Positions 1-7,127 are shown, counted from the stretch's first letter. The stretch is 11,098 nt of DNA from an uncultured Haemophilus sp. (GCF_937976265.1 NZ_CALJRX010000070.1:1-11098); one strand, 5' to 3'. Translations and numbers: made by a program. The notes: generated by a model from the letters alone, not told the origin.

Positions 1-2004
1 GCGCATTTTGTGAAGAAAGATTCACGTTTCTGGAATATTAGCGGTATCAACGTCAGTATTAATTCATCTGGTCTGAATGTGTCGGTGGATAGTTTAAATG
101 CGGTGGTGCAAGGTGCCGTATCATTCGATTCGCCACCAGATAGCCCGCAAGCGGTGACGAGCAGCCACTATATCCTTTATTCTAACTTGCAAGCGACTAA
201 ACGAGGTATTGAAGTTGAGGTGACGATTCCAGTGACTGCGGGTTTAGATGCTGGGCAAACCTCTGTTTATTATGGTGATGAGCAAGTGGGTCTTCTTTCA
301 TCTTTAAGTGCGGTCGGAAATAATGAAGAAATTTTAAAAGGCACATTATTAATCGATCCAAACCAAGCTAACCTCTTAAAAACGAATACACGTATTGTGT
401 TAAAAAATCGTAAGTTAGATTTAAGCGATATTGCTAATCCTAAGAAATTCTTCCGTGGTGGTGATTATTTCGAAATTATTCCAGGAAGTGGAGAAAGCAA
501 AACGCAATTCGACGTCATTCTAGAAAATGAGTTATTGCTTAAGGCACCAAATACCTTGGTTTTAACCTTAACTGCTCCAGAGACTTATGGGGTTGCAGAA
601 GGACAATCCGTGTTTTATAACAATATTGCTATAGGGCAAATTGTGAAGCAGCACTTAAATGTTGATGGGGTAAAATTTGAAGTGGCGATTGCATCAGAAT
701 ATCGCAATCTTATTCATGAAAATACGCAATTTGTGGCTGCCTCTAATTTTGATATAAATTTGGGGATTGATGGATTACGTTTTGAATCTGCAACACCATC
801 TAAATGGTTGCAAGGTGGGGTGAGAGTATTACCTAAAAAAGGAAGTGGCGCTCCACATTCAAGCTATCCACTTTATAAAGATATCAGTAGTGCAGAAACG
901 GGCATTACGGGTAACTTAGTGAATCCAAGTATTGTGTTACATTCCACTAATTTGCCAAGTATTAGCAAAGGTTCTGTGGTGCTTTATCGTCAGTTTGAAG
1001 TGGGAAAAATTATTAATGTAAGACCGAAAGCCAATAATTTTGATATTGATGTGTATATTTATCCGGCTTATCAAAATCTTCTTACAGATAAAAGTGTATT
1101 CTGGGTAGAAAGTGCTGCACAAATTGATATTACGCCGAAAGGCATTAGTATCCAGGCATCACCGGTTGCTCGCACATTAAAAGGTGCGATTAGCTTTGAT
1201 AATACAGGTTCAGGCAAAAATAAAACGCTTTATCCAAGTGAACTGCGAGCTAAATCAGCGGGGCAAGTGATTACGTTACTCACAGATGATGCTACAGCCT
1301 TAAGTAAAGGAATGAGTTTGCGTTATCTAGGTATGAATGTGGGTGAAGTTGAGCAGATTGCCCTTGATCAAAAAACAAATCGTATCACAGCAAAAGCATT
1401 AATTAACCCAAGTTATATGGGGATGATTGCGAAAGAGGGCACTGTATTTAAAGTGATTTCCCCACAAATCTCAGCGGGTGGAATTGAAAACTTAGATAGC
1501 CTTTTACAGCCTTACATTGATATTGAGTTAGGCAAAGGTCCATCAAAAACACAGTTTAATTTAGTGCAAACTGCACAACCTCGAAATAAATACAGCAATG
1601 GCGTGCCATTTATTTTGGAAACCAGTGATGCGATGAATTTAACGGAAGGATCTCCAGTACTTTATCGTGGTGTTGAAGTGGGAACCGTTCGTAAGTTTGA
1701 ATTGAATTCTTTAGGCGATCGTGTGTTGGTACATATTGCGATTACACCGAAGTATCAACATTTGGTACGTAAAAATTCAGAGTTCTGGATTTCATCGGGT
1801 TATGATTTCAATCTTGGTTGGAAAGGCGCAGAGTTTAATACCGGTAGTGTACAACAATTGTTGATAGGCGGTATTTCGTTCTCGACTCCATCGGGTACGA
1901 TCGTTCAACCACAAGCAACGGCAAATCAGCGCTTTATGTTACAAGTGAAGAAACCAGCTGATGCACCGACTTGGAATTCAGGCGCTTTACCGGCAAATCA
2001 ATAA
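1..2004 (+). CDS. letB: LetB/PqiB-like multi-MCE lipid-transport protein, 5' end outside window
   Basis: The frame is open to the left edge, so the GTG at 10 is only an internal codon and the gene is truncated by the window. At least 667 residues are present. The visible part holds the tail of one MCE domain followed by five complete ones. Each has the recurring G-(S/M)-x-(V/L)-x-Y-x-x-x-x-(V/I)-G turn, beginning near codons 82, 198, 321, 434 and 547 counted from position 10, and most end in a (G/K)G-(A/I/V)-(S/R)-F/V strand. PqiB has three MCE domains and LetB (YebT) seven, so at least six here favours a LetB-like protein. Known LetB is an inner-membrane-anchored stack of MCE rings forming a tunnel for phospholipids across the periplasm. 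The N-terminal anchor and the usual partner letA (yebS) would lie to the left. The short C-terminal tail after the last domain is Gln/Pro rich. The LetB assignment over another MCE paralogue is inferred from domain count. Confidence 0.85.
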   Translation, partial: AHFVKKDSRFWNISGINVSINSSGLNVSVDSLNAVVQGAVSFDSPPDSPQAVTSSHYILYSNLQATKRGIEVEVTIPVTAGLDAGQTSVYYGDEQVGLLSSLSAVGNNEEILKGTLLIDPNQANLLKTNTRIVLKNRKLDLSDIANPKKFFRGGDYFEIIPGSGESKTQFDVILENELLLKAPNTLVLTLTAPETYGVAEGQSVFYNNIAIGQIVKQHLNVDGVKFEVAIASEYRNLIHENTQFVAASNFDINLGIDGLRFESATPSKWLQGGVRVLPKKGSGAPHSSYPLYKDISSAETGITGNLVNPSIVLHSTNLPSISKGSVVLYRQFEVGKIINVRPKANNFDIDVYIYPAYQNLLTDKSVFWVESAAQIDITPKGISIQASPVARTLKGAISFDNTGSGKNKTLYPSELRAKSAGQVITLLTDDATALSKGMSLRYLGMNVGEVEQIALDQKTNRITAKALINPSYMGMIAKEGTVFKVISPQISAGGIENLDSLLQPYIDIELGKGPSKTQFNLVQTAQPRNKYSNGVPFILETSDAMNLTEGSPVLYRGVEVGTVRKFELNSLGDRVLVHIAITPKYQHLVRKNSEFWISSGYDFNLGWKGAEFNTGSVQQLLIGGISFSTPSGTIVQPQATANQRFMLQVKKPADAPTWNSGALPANQ

Positions 2005-2015
2005 AACATAAAAAG

Positions 2016-2058
2016 AAATAACCGCACTTTTGAATCATCAAAGTGCGGTTATTTTTTT
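2016..2058. terminator. Bidirectional terminator made of inverted Haemophilus uptake signals
   Basis: The arms 2016-2030 and 2040-2054 are perfect complements around a 9-base loop. Each contains one uptake-signal core (ACCGCACTT at 2021-2029, AAGTGCGGT at 2041-2049). A T-run at 2052-2058 follows on the + strand and an A-rich stretch (2011-2018) provides T residues on the - strand. It lies between the convergent letB-like gene and kdsC and can end both transcripts. Paired uptake signals serving as terminators are well known in Pasteurellaceae. Confidence 0.9.
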
Positions 2059-2075
2059 AGGTATTTTGAATGGTG

Positions 2076-2621
2076 CTATTGGCCCATATTTTTGACTGAT
2101 TTTAAAAAGCCCTTGGCTGAAGTATAGACTTCATCTTTGCCCTGAGCATGTAAAATCATATCCGACATTTCTCGGAAAGCACCTTTCCCGCCTCCAAGTG
2201 CAAGCACATAATCCACGGCATTTTGCACATAAGGCGCAGAATCTGCCACGGCAAAAGAAAGGCCACAGGTTGCAAAGGCAGGGAGATCTACGCTGTCATC
2301 ACCAATATAGGCTGTTTGTTCTGCGGTAACACCTGCTTGTTTCATGAGATCCAAACAAGCACTTTCTTTTTCAAGCTTGCCTAAAAAGAACAATTTAATT
2401 CCGAGATCGCTAATTCGCTTACGCAGAATCGCCGAATCTCTGCCCGATAATACGGCTACTTGAATACCTGCATCCATCAACATTTTGACGCCAAGTCCAT
2501 CGCGTACATGGAAACTTTTAATCGCTTCGCCATTTGCATCATAATGGAGTAGGCCATCAGTTAATACGCCATCGACATCGGTGATGACCAACTGAATTTT
2601 CTTTAATTTTTCGTTAATCAT
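2076..2621 (-). CDS. kdsC: 3-deoxy-D-manno-octulosonate-8-phosphate phosphatase KdsC
   Basis: This 181-residue HAD-superfamily phosphatase hydrolyses KDO 8-phosphate to KDO in the cytoplasm, the step before CMP-KDO formation for the LPS/LOS inner core. Motif I is DVDGVLTDG with nucleophile D15 and general acid D17. Motif II is the SGRDS segment (59-63), motif III includes K82, and motif IV is GDDSVDLP (107-114). The lack of a large cap domain and the length are typical of the tetrameric KdsC family. The ATG shares one base with the kdsD stop (TAATG), and no strong Shine-Dalgarno sits at the usual distance. Translation is therefore probably coupled to kdsD. The two genes encode steps of the same KDO pathway, which supports both calls. 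Confidence 0.95.
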   Translation of the reverse strand: MINEKLKKIQLVITDVDGVLTDGLLHYDANGEAIKSFHVRDGLGVKMLMDAGIQVAVLSGRDSAILRKRISDLGIKLFFLGKLEKESACLDLMKQAGVTAEQTAYIGDDSVDLPAFATCGLSFAVADSAPYVQNAVDYVLALGGGKGAFREMSDMILHAQGKDEVYTSAKGFLKSVKNMGQ

Positions 2622-3556
2622 TAGCTTGAGAACTCCACTAAGCCCACAACATTATTTTCATCATTGACCACAACAAGAGAGTGAATTTTCTTCTCTTTCA
2701 TCAAGTCTTCTGCTTTTGCTAAGAATTCATTTTCATGAATAGTTTTCGGTGAAGATGTCATCAATTCTTTCGCGGTCTTGTTAAGTGTACCAGCACCGTT
2801 AGCCGTTAATGCTCGGCGAACATCACCATCGGTAATAATGCCTTTAAGTTGTTGGTTTTCCATGACTAATGCCACACCCATACGACCTTCATTCATAATC
2901 GTTAAGCAATCAGTGAAGCTGGTATCTGGTGTGGTAATCGGTAATCGAGTTTGCATTTGATCTTTTACTTTGCATAACAAACGACGACCAAGGCTGCCAC
3001 CCGGATGAAATTTTGCAAAATCTGCAGGTTGGAAATGACGCGCTGTAATTAATGAAACAGCAAGGGCATCGCCTAAGGCTAAAGTCACTAATGCAGAAGT
3101 GGTTGGAGCGAGATTGTTTGGGCAGACTTCACGCTCTACCGTGATATCCAAAACATAATCCGCATGGCGAGCAAGCGTTGAGTTTTTATTGCTGGTTAAC
3201 GCAATAATTTTATTACCAAAGTTTTTCAAACTTGGAATCAGTTTATTGACATCATCGGTTTCACCGCTATAAGAAATCAGCATCACGATATCGATGGGTT
3301 TTAACATACCTAAATCGCCATGAAAGGCTTCTGTCGGGTGCAGGAAGAAACTTGGCGTTCCCGTTGAGGCAAAAGTCGCCACCATTTTTTTGCCAATTAG
3401 CCCCGATTTACCAATACCACCAATGACTAAACGACCTTCGCAAGCAAGGATAAGATCCACAACTTGAGAAAACTCATCATCTAAGCGTTGGCTTAGTTGT
3501 GCGAGCGCTTGGCTTTCAACAGAAAGTGTTTCTCGTGCGATTTGTAAATAATTCAT
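2621..3556 (-). CDS. kdsD: Arabinose-5-phosphate isomerase KdsD
   Basis: A 311-residue sugar isomerase that interconverts D-ribulose 5-phosphate and D-arabinose 5-phosphate, the first committed step to KDO. An SIS domain covers about residues 35-170 and starts with VIGGIGKSG (K50). SYSGET lies at 95-100, EREVCP at 141-146 and FHPGGSLG at 183-190. K50, E143 and H184 correspond to catalytic residues of E. coli KdsD. Two CBS domains follow, about 200-255 (ending in ITDGDVRRAL) and 263-311. The C-terminus stops about ten residues short of E. coli KdsD, right after the last CBS strand. The start is supported by AAGGA seven bases upstream of the ATG. First gene of the kdsD-kdsC operon, transcribed divergently from rnpB. 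The shared family name KpsF/GutQ covers paralogues, but linkage to kdsC favours KdsD. Confidence 0.95.
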   Translation of the reverse strand: MNYLQIARETLSVESQALAQLSQRLDDEFSQVVDLILACEGRLVIGGIGKSGLIGKKMVATFASTGTPSFFLHPTEAFHGDLGMLKPIDIVMLISYSGETDDVNKLIPSLKNFGNKIIALTSNKNSTLARHADYVLDITVEREVCPNNLAPTTSALVTLALGDALAVSLITARHFQPADFAKFHPGGSLGRRLLCKVKDQMQTRLPITTPDTSFTDCLTIMNEGRMGVALVMENQQLKGIITDGDVRRALTANGAGTLNKTAKELMTSSPKTIHENEFLAKAEDLMKEKKIHSLVVVNDENNVVGLVEFSS

Positions 3557-3574
3557 AGGAAATCCTTATGATAA

Positions 3575-3583
3575 AAGTGCGGT
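3575..3583 (+). repeat. Haemophilus DNA uptake signal sequence core
   Basis: Perfect AAGTGCGGT in the intergenic region between kdsD and rnpB, within the kdsD leader. Other perfect cores in the window are at 2021, 2041, 4073, 4120, 5218, 5790 and 6586. None occurs in the remaining 4.5 kb. Confidence 0.9.
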
Positions 3584-3645
3584 TGAAAATAACCGTGTTT
3601 TGTAGGGCTATTCTAACGGAAGTTATTAAAAATAAGAATGAAAAT

Positions 3646-3674
3646 TTGACCGCTCTTTGAATTCCCCCTATACT
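3646..3674 (+). promoter_or_regulatory. Sigma70 promoter of rnpB
   Basis: TTGACC (3646-3651), a 17-base spacer and TATACT (3669-3674) lie seven bases upstream of the expected 5' end of RNase P RNA. This is near-consensus, as expected for an abundant stable RNA. The -35 overlaps a one-mismatch uptake signal (3650-3658, ACCGCTCTT). Confidence 0.85.
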
Positions 3675-3681
3675 ACGCCGC

Positions 3682-4056
3682 GAGTTGGTTAGACAATCGC
3701 TGGTTTATTGAAGCCCTTAACCGTGTTCGCACGACCTAGTGGGACAAGTAAACGAGAGGAAAGTCCGAGCTACAAAGGGCAGAGTGCCGGATAACGTCCG
3801 GGCGGCGTGAGCCGACGACCAGTGCAACAGAGAGCAGACCGCCGTGAAAACGGTAAGGGTGAAAGGGTGTGGTAAGAGCACACCGTGCCGTTGGTAACAA
3901 CGTGCAGCAAGGTAAACTCCACTCGTAGCAAGACCAAATAGGAACTCAATGGATGGCCCGTCCAGAGTTCGGGTAGGTTGCTTGAGCGGCAGAGTAATTT
4001 GTCGCCTAGAGGAATGATTGTCCACGACAGAACTCGGCTTATCGACCAACTCAACA
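3682..4056 (+). ncRNA. rnpB: RNase P RNA (type A), catalytic subunit of ribonuclease P
   Basis: This is the ribozyme that removes 5' leaders from tRNA precursors together with the RnpA protein. The sequence follows E. coli M1 RNA nearly block by block. Conserved stretches include GAGAGGAAAGTCC, CGACCAGTGCAACAGAGAGC, the run AGGGTGAAAGGGTG, GGTAAACTCCAC, CCAAATAGG, and near the 3' end CCACGACAGAACTCGGCTTA. The P1 helix closes the molecule: GAGTTGGT at 3682-3689 pairs with ACCAACTC at 4045-4052, which sets both ends within a few bases. Length is about 375 nucleotides, normal for type A. It has its own promoter and is followed by an uptake-signal hairpin. Reading frames that cross this region on the other strand are not genes. 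Confidence 0.97.
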
Positions 4057-4066
4057 AATTCATCAA

Positions 4067-4134
4067 AAAATGACCGCACTTTTGTTTTTTCATTATCCTA
4101 CTCTGGATGGAATGAATAAAAGTGCGGTCATTTT
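4067..4134. terminator. Large uptake-signal hairpin between rnpB and dinB
   Basis: The arms 4067-4083 and 4118-4134 form a perfect 17-bp inverted repeat, each containing an uptake-signal core (4073-4081 and 4120-4128). The 34-base interior can fold further: TCATTATCC pairs with GGAT..AATGA around a short loop, leaving a two-base bulge. T-rich stretches follow on both strands (4131-4140, and A4065-4070 read as T on the - strand). Position between convergent genes fits a bidirectional terminator for rnpB and dinB. A first T-run at 4084-4090, inside the loop, is an oddity. Confidence 0.85.
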
Positions 4135-4144
4135 CTTTTGTGTT

Positions 4145-5212
4145 TTACCACAAGCTCATTTGTTCTAAATGGCTTTCTTCCGGTAAATTCACGTGTAATC
4201 CCACAAGACGAATGGATTTTCCGTGGCTACGTTGCCAAATTTGTTCCAGTAATTGTTGAAAGCTTTTTAGTGATAAAGGCAAGCCTGTTTTTTCTAAGGT
4301 CGTCACCTGAAAATCTTCAAACTTTAATTTCACCCCAATTTTTCGAAAAGCGGTTAAGGGGATATTCGGTGCGCTTCGTTCAATACGACGAATAAGCTCG
4401 GCATAGAGATTATCCAGCAGCGCTATACCTTGTTCGAGATGACGAATATTTTCGGACAAAGTGCGTTCCACACCGATAGATTTTCGTTCTCGATGTGCTT
4501 GAATTTCACGGTCATCAATGCCATGGCTAAAATCCCAAATTCGTTTGCCCATTTTACCGAAGATATTGAGCAAAATAGATTGATCGAGTTTTTGCACATC
4601 TTCGCAAGTTTCTAAGCCCATTTTCAGTAAACGTTCAGAGGTGACTTTGCCTACGCCAGGGATTTTTTTTAATGGAAGTGTTTTTACAAACTGCTCAACT
4701 TCATGAGGTTGAATCACAAATTGCCCATTTGGTTTATTCATATCGGAAGCAATTTTGGCAAGAAATTTAAGGGGCGCCACACCGGCAGAGGCGGTCAGCT
4801 TTAATTCATCAAAAATGGCTTGGCGAATTTCTTGTGCGATCCAAGTGGCGGATCCTGAACATTGTGTACAATCCGTAACATCTAAATAAGCTTCATCTAA
4901 GGAAAGTGGCTCAATGATAGAAGTATAGCGTTGAAAGATCTGATGAATTTGTGCGGATACCTGTTTATAAAGGGGCATATTAACGGGCACTAAAATCAGA
5001 TTAGGGCATTTTTTGATAGCTTGTGCTGTCGGCATCGCACTGTGCAGTCCAAATTTTCGAGCTTCATAATTACAGGTAGTGAGTACACCACGTTGTCGAG
5101 AATTACCACCCACTGCGACAGGTTTGCCCTGTAGCGTTGGATTTTCACGGATTTCAACAGAGGCATAAAAGCAATCCATATCAATGTGAATAATTTTTCG
5201 GGTGGAGTTCAT
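4145..5212 (-). CDS. dinB: DNA polymerase IV (Y-family, error-prone)
   Basis: A 355-residue translesion polymerase. The palm begins with IIHIDMDCFYASVE (metal ligand D11), and SLDEAYLD (104-111) supplies D106 and E107. The steric-gate position next to F15 is Y16. VAPLKFLAKIASDMNKP and KIPGVGKVTSERL mark the thumb and helix-hairpin-helix region. The little-finger domain fills the C-terminal third. The protein ends in QMSLW, which resembles the C-terminal beta-clamp-binding pentapeptide of Pol IV. The length matches E. coli DinB (351). The ATG is chosen because the conserved N-terminus starts at residue 5, although no clear Shine-Dalgarno precedes it. A sigma70 promoter overlapped by a LexA box lies upstream, so induction by DNA damage is expected. 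An uptake signal (5218-5226) sits between promoter and start. Confidence 0.97.
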   Translation of the reverse strand: MNSTRKIIHIDMDCFYASVEIRENPTLQGKPVAVGGNSRQRGVLTTCNYEARKFGLHSAMPTAQAIKKCPNLILVPVNMPLYKQVSAQIHQIFQRYTSIIEPLSLDEAYLDVTDCTQCSGSATWIAQEIRQAIFDELKLTASAGVAPLKFLAKIASDMNKPNGQFVIQPHEVEQFVKTLPLKKIPGVGKVTSERLLKMGLETCEDVQKLDQSILLNIFGKMGKRIWDFSHGIDDREIQAHRERKSIGVERTLSENIRHLEQGIALLDNLYAELIRRIERSAPNIPLTAFRKIGVKLKFEDFQVTTLEKTGLPLSLKSFQQLLEQIWQRSHGKSIRLVGLHVNLPEESHLEQMSLW

Positions 5213-5217
5213 GCTAT

Positions 5218-5226
5218 AAGTGCGGT
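5218..5226 (+). repeat. Haemophilus DNA uptake signal sequence in dinB leader
   Basis: AAGTGCGGT followed by the A/T-rich extension CAAAATT, a full-length uptake signal. It lies five bases upstream of the dinB start codon, where a ribosome binding site would be, which may be why dinB has no recognisable Shine-Dalgarno. Confidence 0.85.
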
Positions 5227-5245
5227 CAAAATTAGGCGTGTTTTT

Positions 5246-5274
5246 AGTATATCGAAAAGAAAATAACTGTTCAA
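5246..5274 (-). promoter_or_regulatory. Sigma70 promoter of dinB
   Basis: On the - strand TTGAAC (5274-5269), a 17-base spacer and TATACT (5251-5246). The leader would be about 25-30 bases. The -35 lies inside the LexA box at 5267-5282, so repressor binding would exclude polymerase. Confidence 0.75.
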
Positions 5275-5282
5275 GTATACAG
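5267..5282. promoter_or_regulatory. LexA (SOS) box controlling dinB
   Basis: CTGTTCAAGTATACAG is a perfect CTGT-N8-ACAG, the gammaproteobacterial LexA core. The palindrome extends outward (AATAA...TTATT). It covers the -35 of the dinB promoter. dinB is a classic SOS gene, so sequence and context agree. The site lies within 25 bases of the terminator of the gene upstream. Confidence 0.85.
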
Positions 5283-5287
5283 TTATT

Positions 5288-5310
5288 AAAAAGCCCACAT
5301 TGTGTGGGCT
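5288..5310 (-). terminator. Rho-independent terminator of the exported-protein gene
   Basis: On the - strand an 8-bp stem, AGCCCACA with TGTGGGCT (5310-5303 and 5299-5292) and a 3-base loop, is followed by a run of five T. It lies 12 bases past the stop codon of the gene at 5322-5819. Confidence 0.85.
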
Positions 5311-5321
5311 AGATAAGAGAA

Positions 5322-5819
5322 TTAACGATCAGAAAGAACGGTTTTATCACCAAACTGGATAACGCGTTCAATAGGATAAACATCAATTTTTTCTTGTTGG
5401 TTCATAAAGACTTTACGAGCATCTTCAGCCAATTGAACAAACGGAATTTGTAAATTAATATTGATGGATTTACCCGGTTGTAATGGGGTTTCTAAATTGA
5501 TTTGCATATCTTGGCTGTAAATAACTTTGCGGTTATTCACATACACGCCTACCCATTGAATGTTTTTAATTGGTTTTTGACCAATGTTAGTGATTTCATG
5601 TTTAAATGCACTTAATGCTTGGCCATTTTCATCAACCACCATTTCACGATTACCAATATTGATGGCAAGGTATTTGTCGATGTTATCACTCGCTTTTACC
5701 GCTTTTTGTTGGGTTTGTGTTGTTTTTGCGGGTGTTGCTTCTTTTGCAATAACTTGCGTATTAAATGCTAAACATAATGCACCTAATGAAAGTGCGGTCA
5801 GAGATTTTAATGTTTTCAT
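5322..5819 (-). CDS. Small exported protein of unknown function
   Basis: A 165-residue protein I cannot assign. Residues 1-25 form a classical signal peptide: K2 and K5, a hydrophobic stretch LTALSLGALCLAF, and likely cleavage after VIA (25). The cysteine at 16 is not in a lipobox. Residues 26-45 are a Thr/Gln/Ala/Lys-rich linker. The rest is predicted by eye to be a beta-sandwich: alternating strands with ITNIGQKPIKNIQW and LQPGKSININLQIPF resemble the FxLYD or related Ig-like folds in which N-x-G and PG turns link strands. A soluble periplasmic location is therefore likely. AAGGA lies about nine bases before the ATG, and a terminator follows the stop. A perfect uptake signal (5790-5798) is embedded in the signal-peptide codons for residues TAL. 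It has no operon partner. Confidence 0.85.
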   Translation of the reverse strand: MKTLKSLTALSLGALCLAFNTQVIAKEATPAKTTQTQQKAVKASDNIDKYLAINIGNREMVVDENGQALSAFKHEITNIGQKPIKNIQWVGVYVNNRKVIYSQDMQINLETPLQPGKSININLQIPFVQLAEDARKVFMNQQEKIDVYPIERVIQFGDKTVLSDR

Positions 5820-5926
5820 TATCCGATTCCTTATAAAAAAGTGGCAAAATTTTACCCTAACTTCTTCGGTTAATAAATAGCTTCTTTTCCTTTCTTGGAT
5901 TTTTTGATAAACTGCCGAACGATTTT

Positions 5927-6292
5927 GGGGCTGATTCTGGATTCGACGGGATTAGCGAAGCCCAAGGTGCACGTCGAGGTGCGGTAGGCCTCGTAAATAA
6001 ACCGCAAAAAAATAGTCGCAAACGACGAACAATACGCTTTAGCAGCTTAATAACCTGCTCATAGCCTTCGCTCCCCAGCTTCCGCTCGTAAGACGGGGAT
6101 AAAGCGGAGTCAAACCAAAACGAGATCGTGTGGAAGCCGCTGTTTGAGGATCGAAGCACTAAATTGAATCAAACTAGCTTAAGTTTAGCGTGTCTGTCCG
6201 CATGCTTAAGTGAAATTAAAGACGAGACTAAACGTGTAGTACTGAAGGTAGAGTAATTTCGGACGCGGGTTCAACTCCCGCCAGCTCCACCA
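5927..6292 (+). ncRNA. ssrA: Transfer-messenger RNA (tmRNA)
   Basis: A one-piece tmRNA of 366 nucleotides that rescues stalled ribosomes and tags unfinished proteins for degradation, with SmpB. The 5' end GGGGCTG pairs with CAGCTCC near the 3' end, followed by encoded CCA (6290-6292). The D-like segment GATTCTGGATTCGACGGG and the T-arm GCGGGTTCAACTCCCGC are conserved. The tag reading frame starts at the resume codon GCA (6018) and encodes ANDEQYALAA, then two stop codons. Pseudoknot-type G/C-rich repeats follow. I see only a weak promoter: TAAACT at 5908-5913 would give a roughly 7-base leader for RNase P to remove, but no convincing -35 is present. A transcription terminator lies 35 bases downstream. 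Confidence 0.98.
6018..6050 (+). other. tmRNA proteolysis-tag reading frame
   Basis: GCA (resume codon) AAC GAC GAA CAA TAC GCT TTA GCA GCT TAA gives ANDEQYALAA. With the alanine carried by tmRNA the tag is AANDEQYALAA, the same as in E. coli, with the C-terminal ALAA recognised by ClpXP. A second TAA follows directly. Confidence 0.97.
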
Positions 6293-6326
6293 CAAAATAA
6301 ACCTATCAAGTCCTATGAAAGACTTT

Positions 6327-6361
6327 AAAGCCTTGAAAATAATGACTTCAAGGCTTTTTTA
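6327..6361 (+). terminator. Rho-independent terminator of ssrA
   Basis: A perfect 11-bp stem, AAAGCCTTGAA (6327-6337) with TTCAAGGCTTT (6347-6357), has a 9-base loop and a T-run through 6361. It lies 35 bases after the CCA end of tmRNA. Confidence 0.9.
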
Positions 6362-6443
6362 TTACGCTTTTAACTTCTATCAAACTCTCGAATTTGAGTA
6401 GTACGTTTAATAGTTGGATCTTATTGATTGGTTAAATTGTTGT

Positions 6444-6464
6444 ATTACTAAAGTGCTTAGTAAT
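6444..6464. promoter_or_regulatory. Perfect palindrome upstream of mdaB, candidate operator
   Basis: ATTACTAA (6444-6451) and TTAGTAAT (6457-6464) are exact reverse complements separated by AGTGC. No T-run follows, and it lies 28 bases before the mdaB start, where a repressor or activator would act. The TACT...AGTA halves recall sites of HxlR-type redox regulators of quinone reductases, but the N9 spacing differs from the YodB-type N7. I saw no clear -35/-10 pair around it. Operator function is inferred from symmetry and position. Confidence 0.5.
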
Positions 6465-6492
6465 TGGTAAATTATCAGCTAAAGGAGAAAAA

Positions 6493-7071
6493 ATGAATAT
6501 TTTATTATTAGACGGTGGAAAAGAGTTTGGCCATTCACATGGTGAGTTAAACCACACACTTCACAAAAAAGCGAAAGAAGTTTTGACCGCACTTGGACAC
6601 AATGTAAAAGAAACCGTGATTGATGCCGGCTATGATGTTGAAGCAGAAATCGAAAAATTCTTGTGGATGGATGCCGTGATTTGGCAAATGCCAGGCTGGT
6701 GGATGCATGAACCTTGGACAGTGAAAAAATACATAGACGAAGTATTAACCGCCGGACACGGCAAGCTTTACCACAGTGATGGCCGTCATCGTGTCAATCC
6801 GACCGAAGGCTACGGCACAGGTGGTTTGTTGCAAGGCAAAAAACACATGCTCTCGCTTACTTGGAATGCGCCGATTGAGGCCTTCACCCGAGAAGGCGAT
6901 TTTTTCGAAGGCAAAGGCGTGGATGCGTTGTATATGCACTTCCACAAACTCAATGAGTTCATCGGTTTGACCCGTCTGCCGACATTCTTATGTAACGATG
7001 TGATCAAAAATCCACAAGTGGAACAATACTTAGCAGACTACCAAGCACACTTGGAAAAAGTATTCGGCTAA
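6493..7071 (+). CDS. mdaB: NADPH:quinone reductase MdaB (modulator of drug activity B)
   Basis: A 192-residue flavodoxin-fold, FAD-dependent quinone reductase that makes two-electron reductions of quinones in the cytosol and so limits redox cycling. The N-terminal strand MNILLLDGG and the following loop EFGHSHGELN form the phosphate-binding site. QMPGWWMHEPW (65-75) and the glycine-rich EGYGTGGLLQGK (105-116) contact the flavin. The sequence stays typical of the NAD(P)H dehydrogenase (quinone)/MdaB family to the end, and the length (E. coli 193) is normal. AAAGGAG sits five bases before the ATG. It is a single-gene unit with a terminator directly after the stop. A Haemophilus uptake signal (6586-6594) lies inside the gene, encoding LTAL, so the gene is native to this lineage. 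A palindrome upstream is a possible operator. Confidence 0.95.
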   Translation: MNILLLDGGKEFGHSHGELNHTLHKKAKEVLTALGHNVKETVIDAGYDVEAEIEKFLWMDAVIWQMPGWWMHEPWTVKKYIDEVLTAGHGKLYHSDGRHRVNPTEGYGTGGLLQGKKHMLSLTWNAPIEAFTREGDFFEGKGVDALYMHFHKLNEFIGLTRLPTFLCNDVIKNPQVEQYLADYQAHLEKVFG

Positions 7072-7075
7072 TGGC

Positions 7076-7106
7076 AAAAAAGGTGGGTAAAATGCCCACC
7101 TTTTTT
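7076..7106 (+). terminator. Rho-independent terminator of mdaB
   Basis: GGTGGG (7082-7087) pairs with CCCACC (7095-7100), extended by six A-T pairs (7076-7081 with 7101-7106), around a short loop. It begins five bases after the mdaB stop. The A-rich left side could also serve the convergent gene at 7128-7763. Confidence 0.9.
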
Positions 7107-7127
7107 ATTATTGATGAATGGTTGTGA

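Noticed and set aside
3717..4093. Two overlapping - strand open frames
   Set aside because: They lie on the opposite strand of RNase P RNA and have no protein-like composition or ribosome sites.
5789..5826. Lipobox-like cysteine in the exported protein
   Set aside because: The cysteine at residue 16 is preceded by Leu, not Gly/Ala/Ser, and the h-region continues past it, so a type I signal peptide fits better.
5857..6159. A 100-codon - strand open frame
   Set aside because: It is antisense to tmRNA; the RNA gene explains the sequence.
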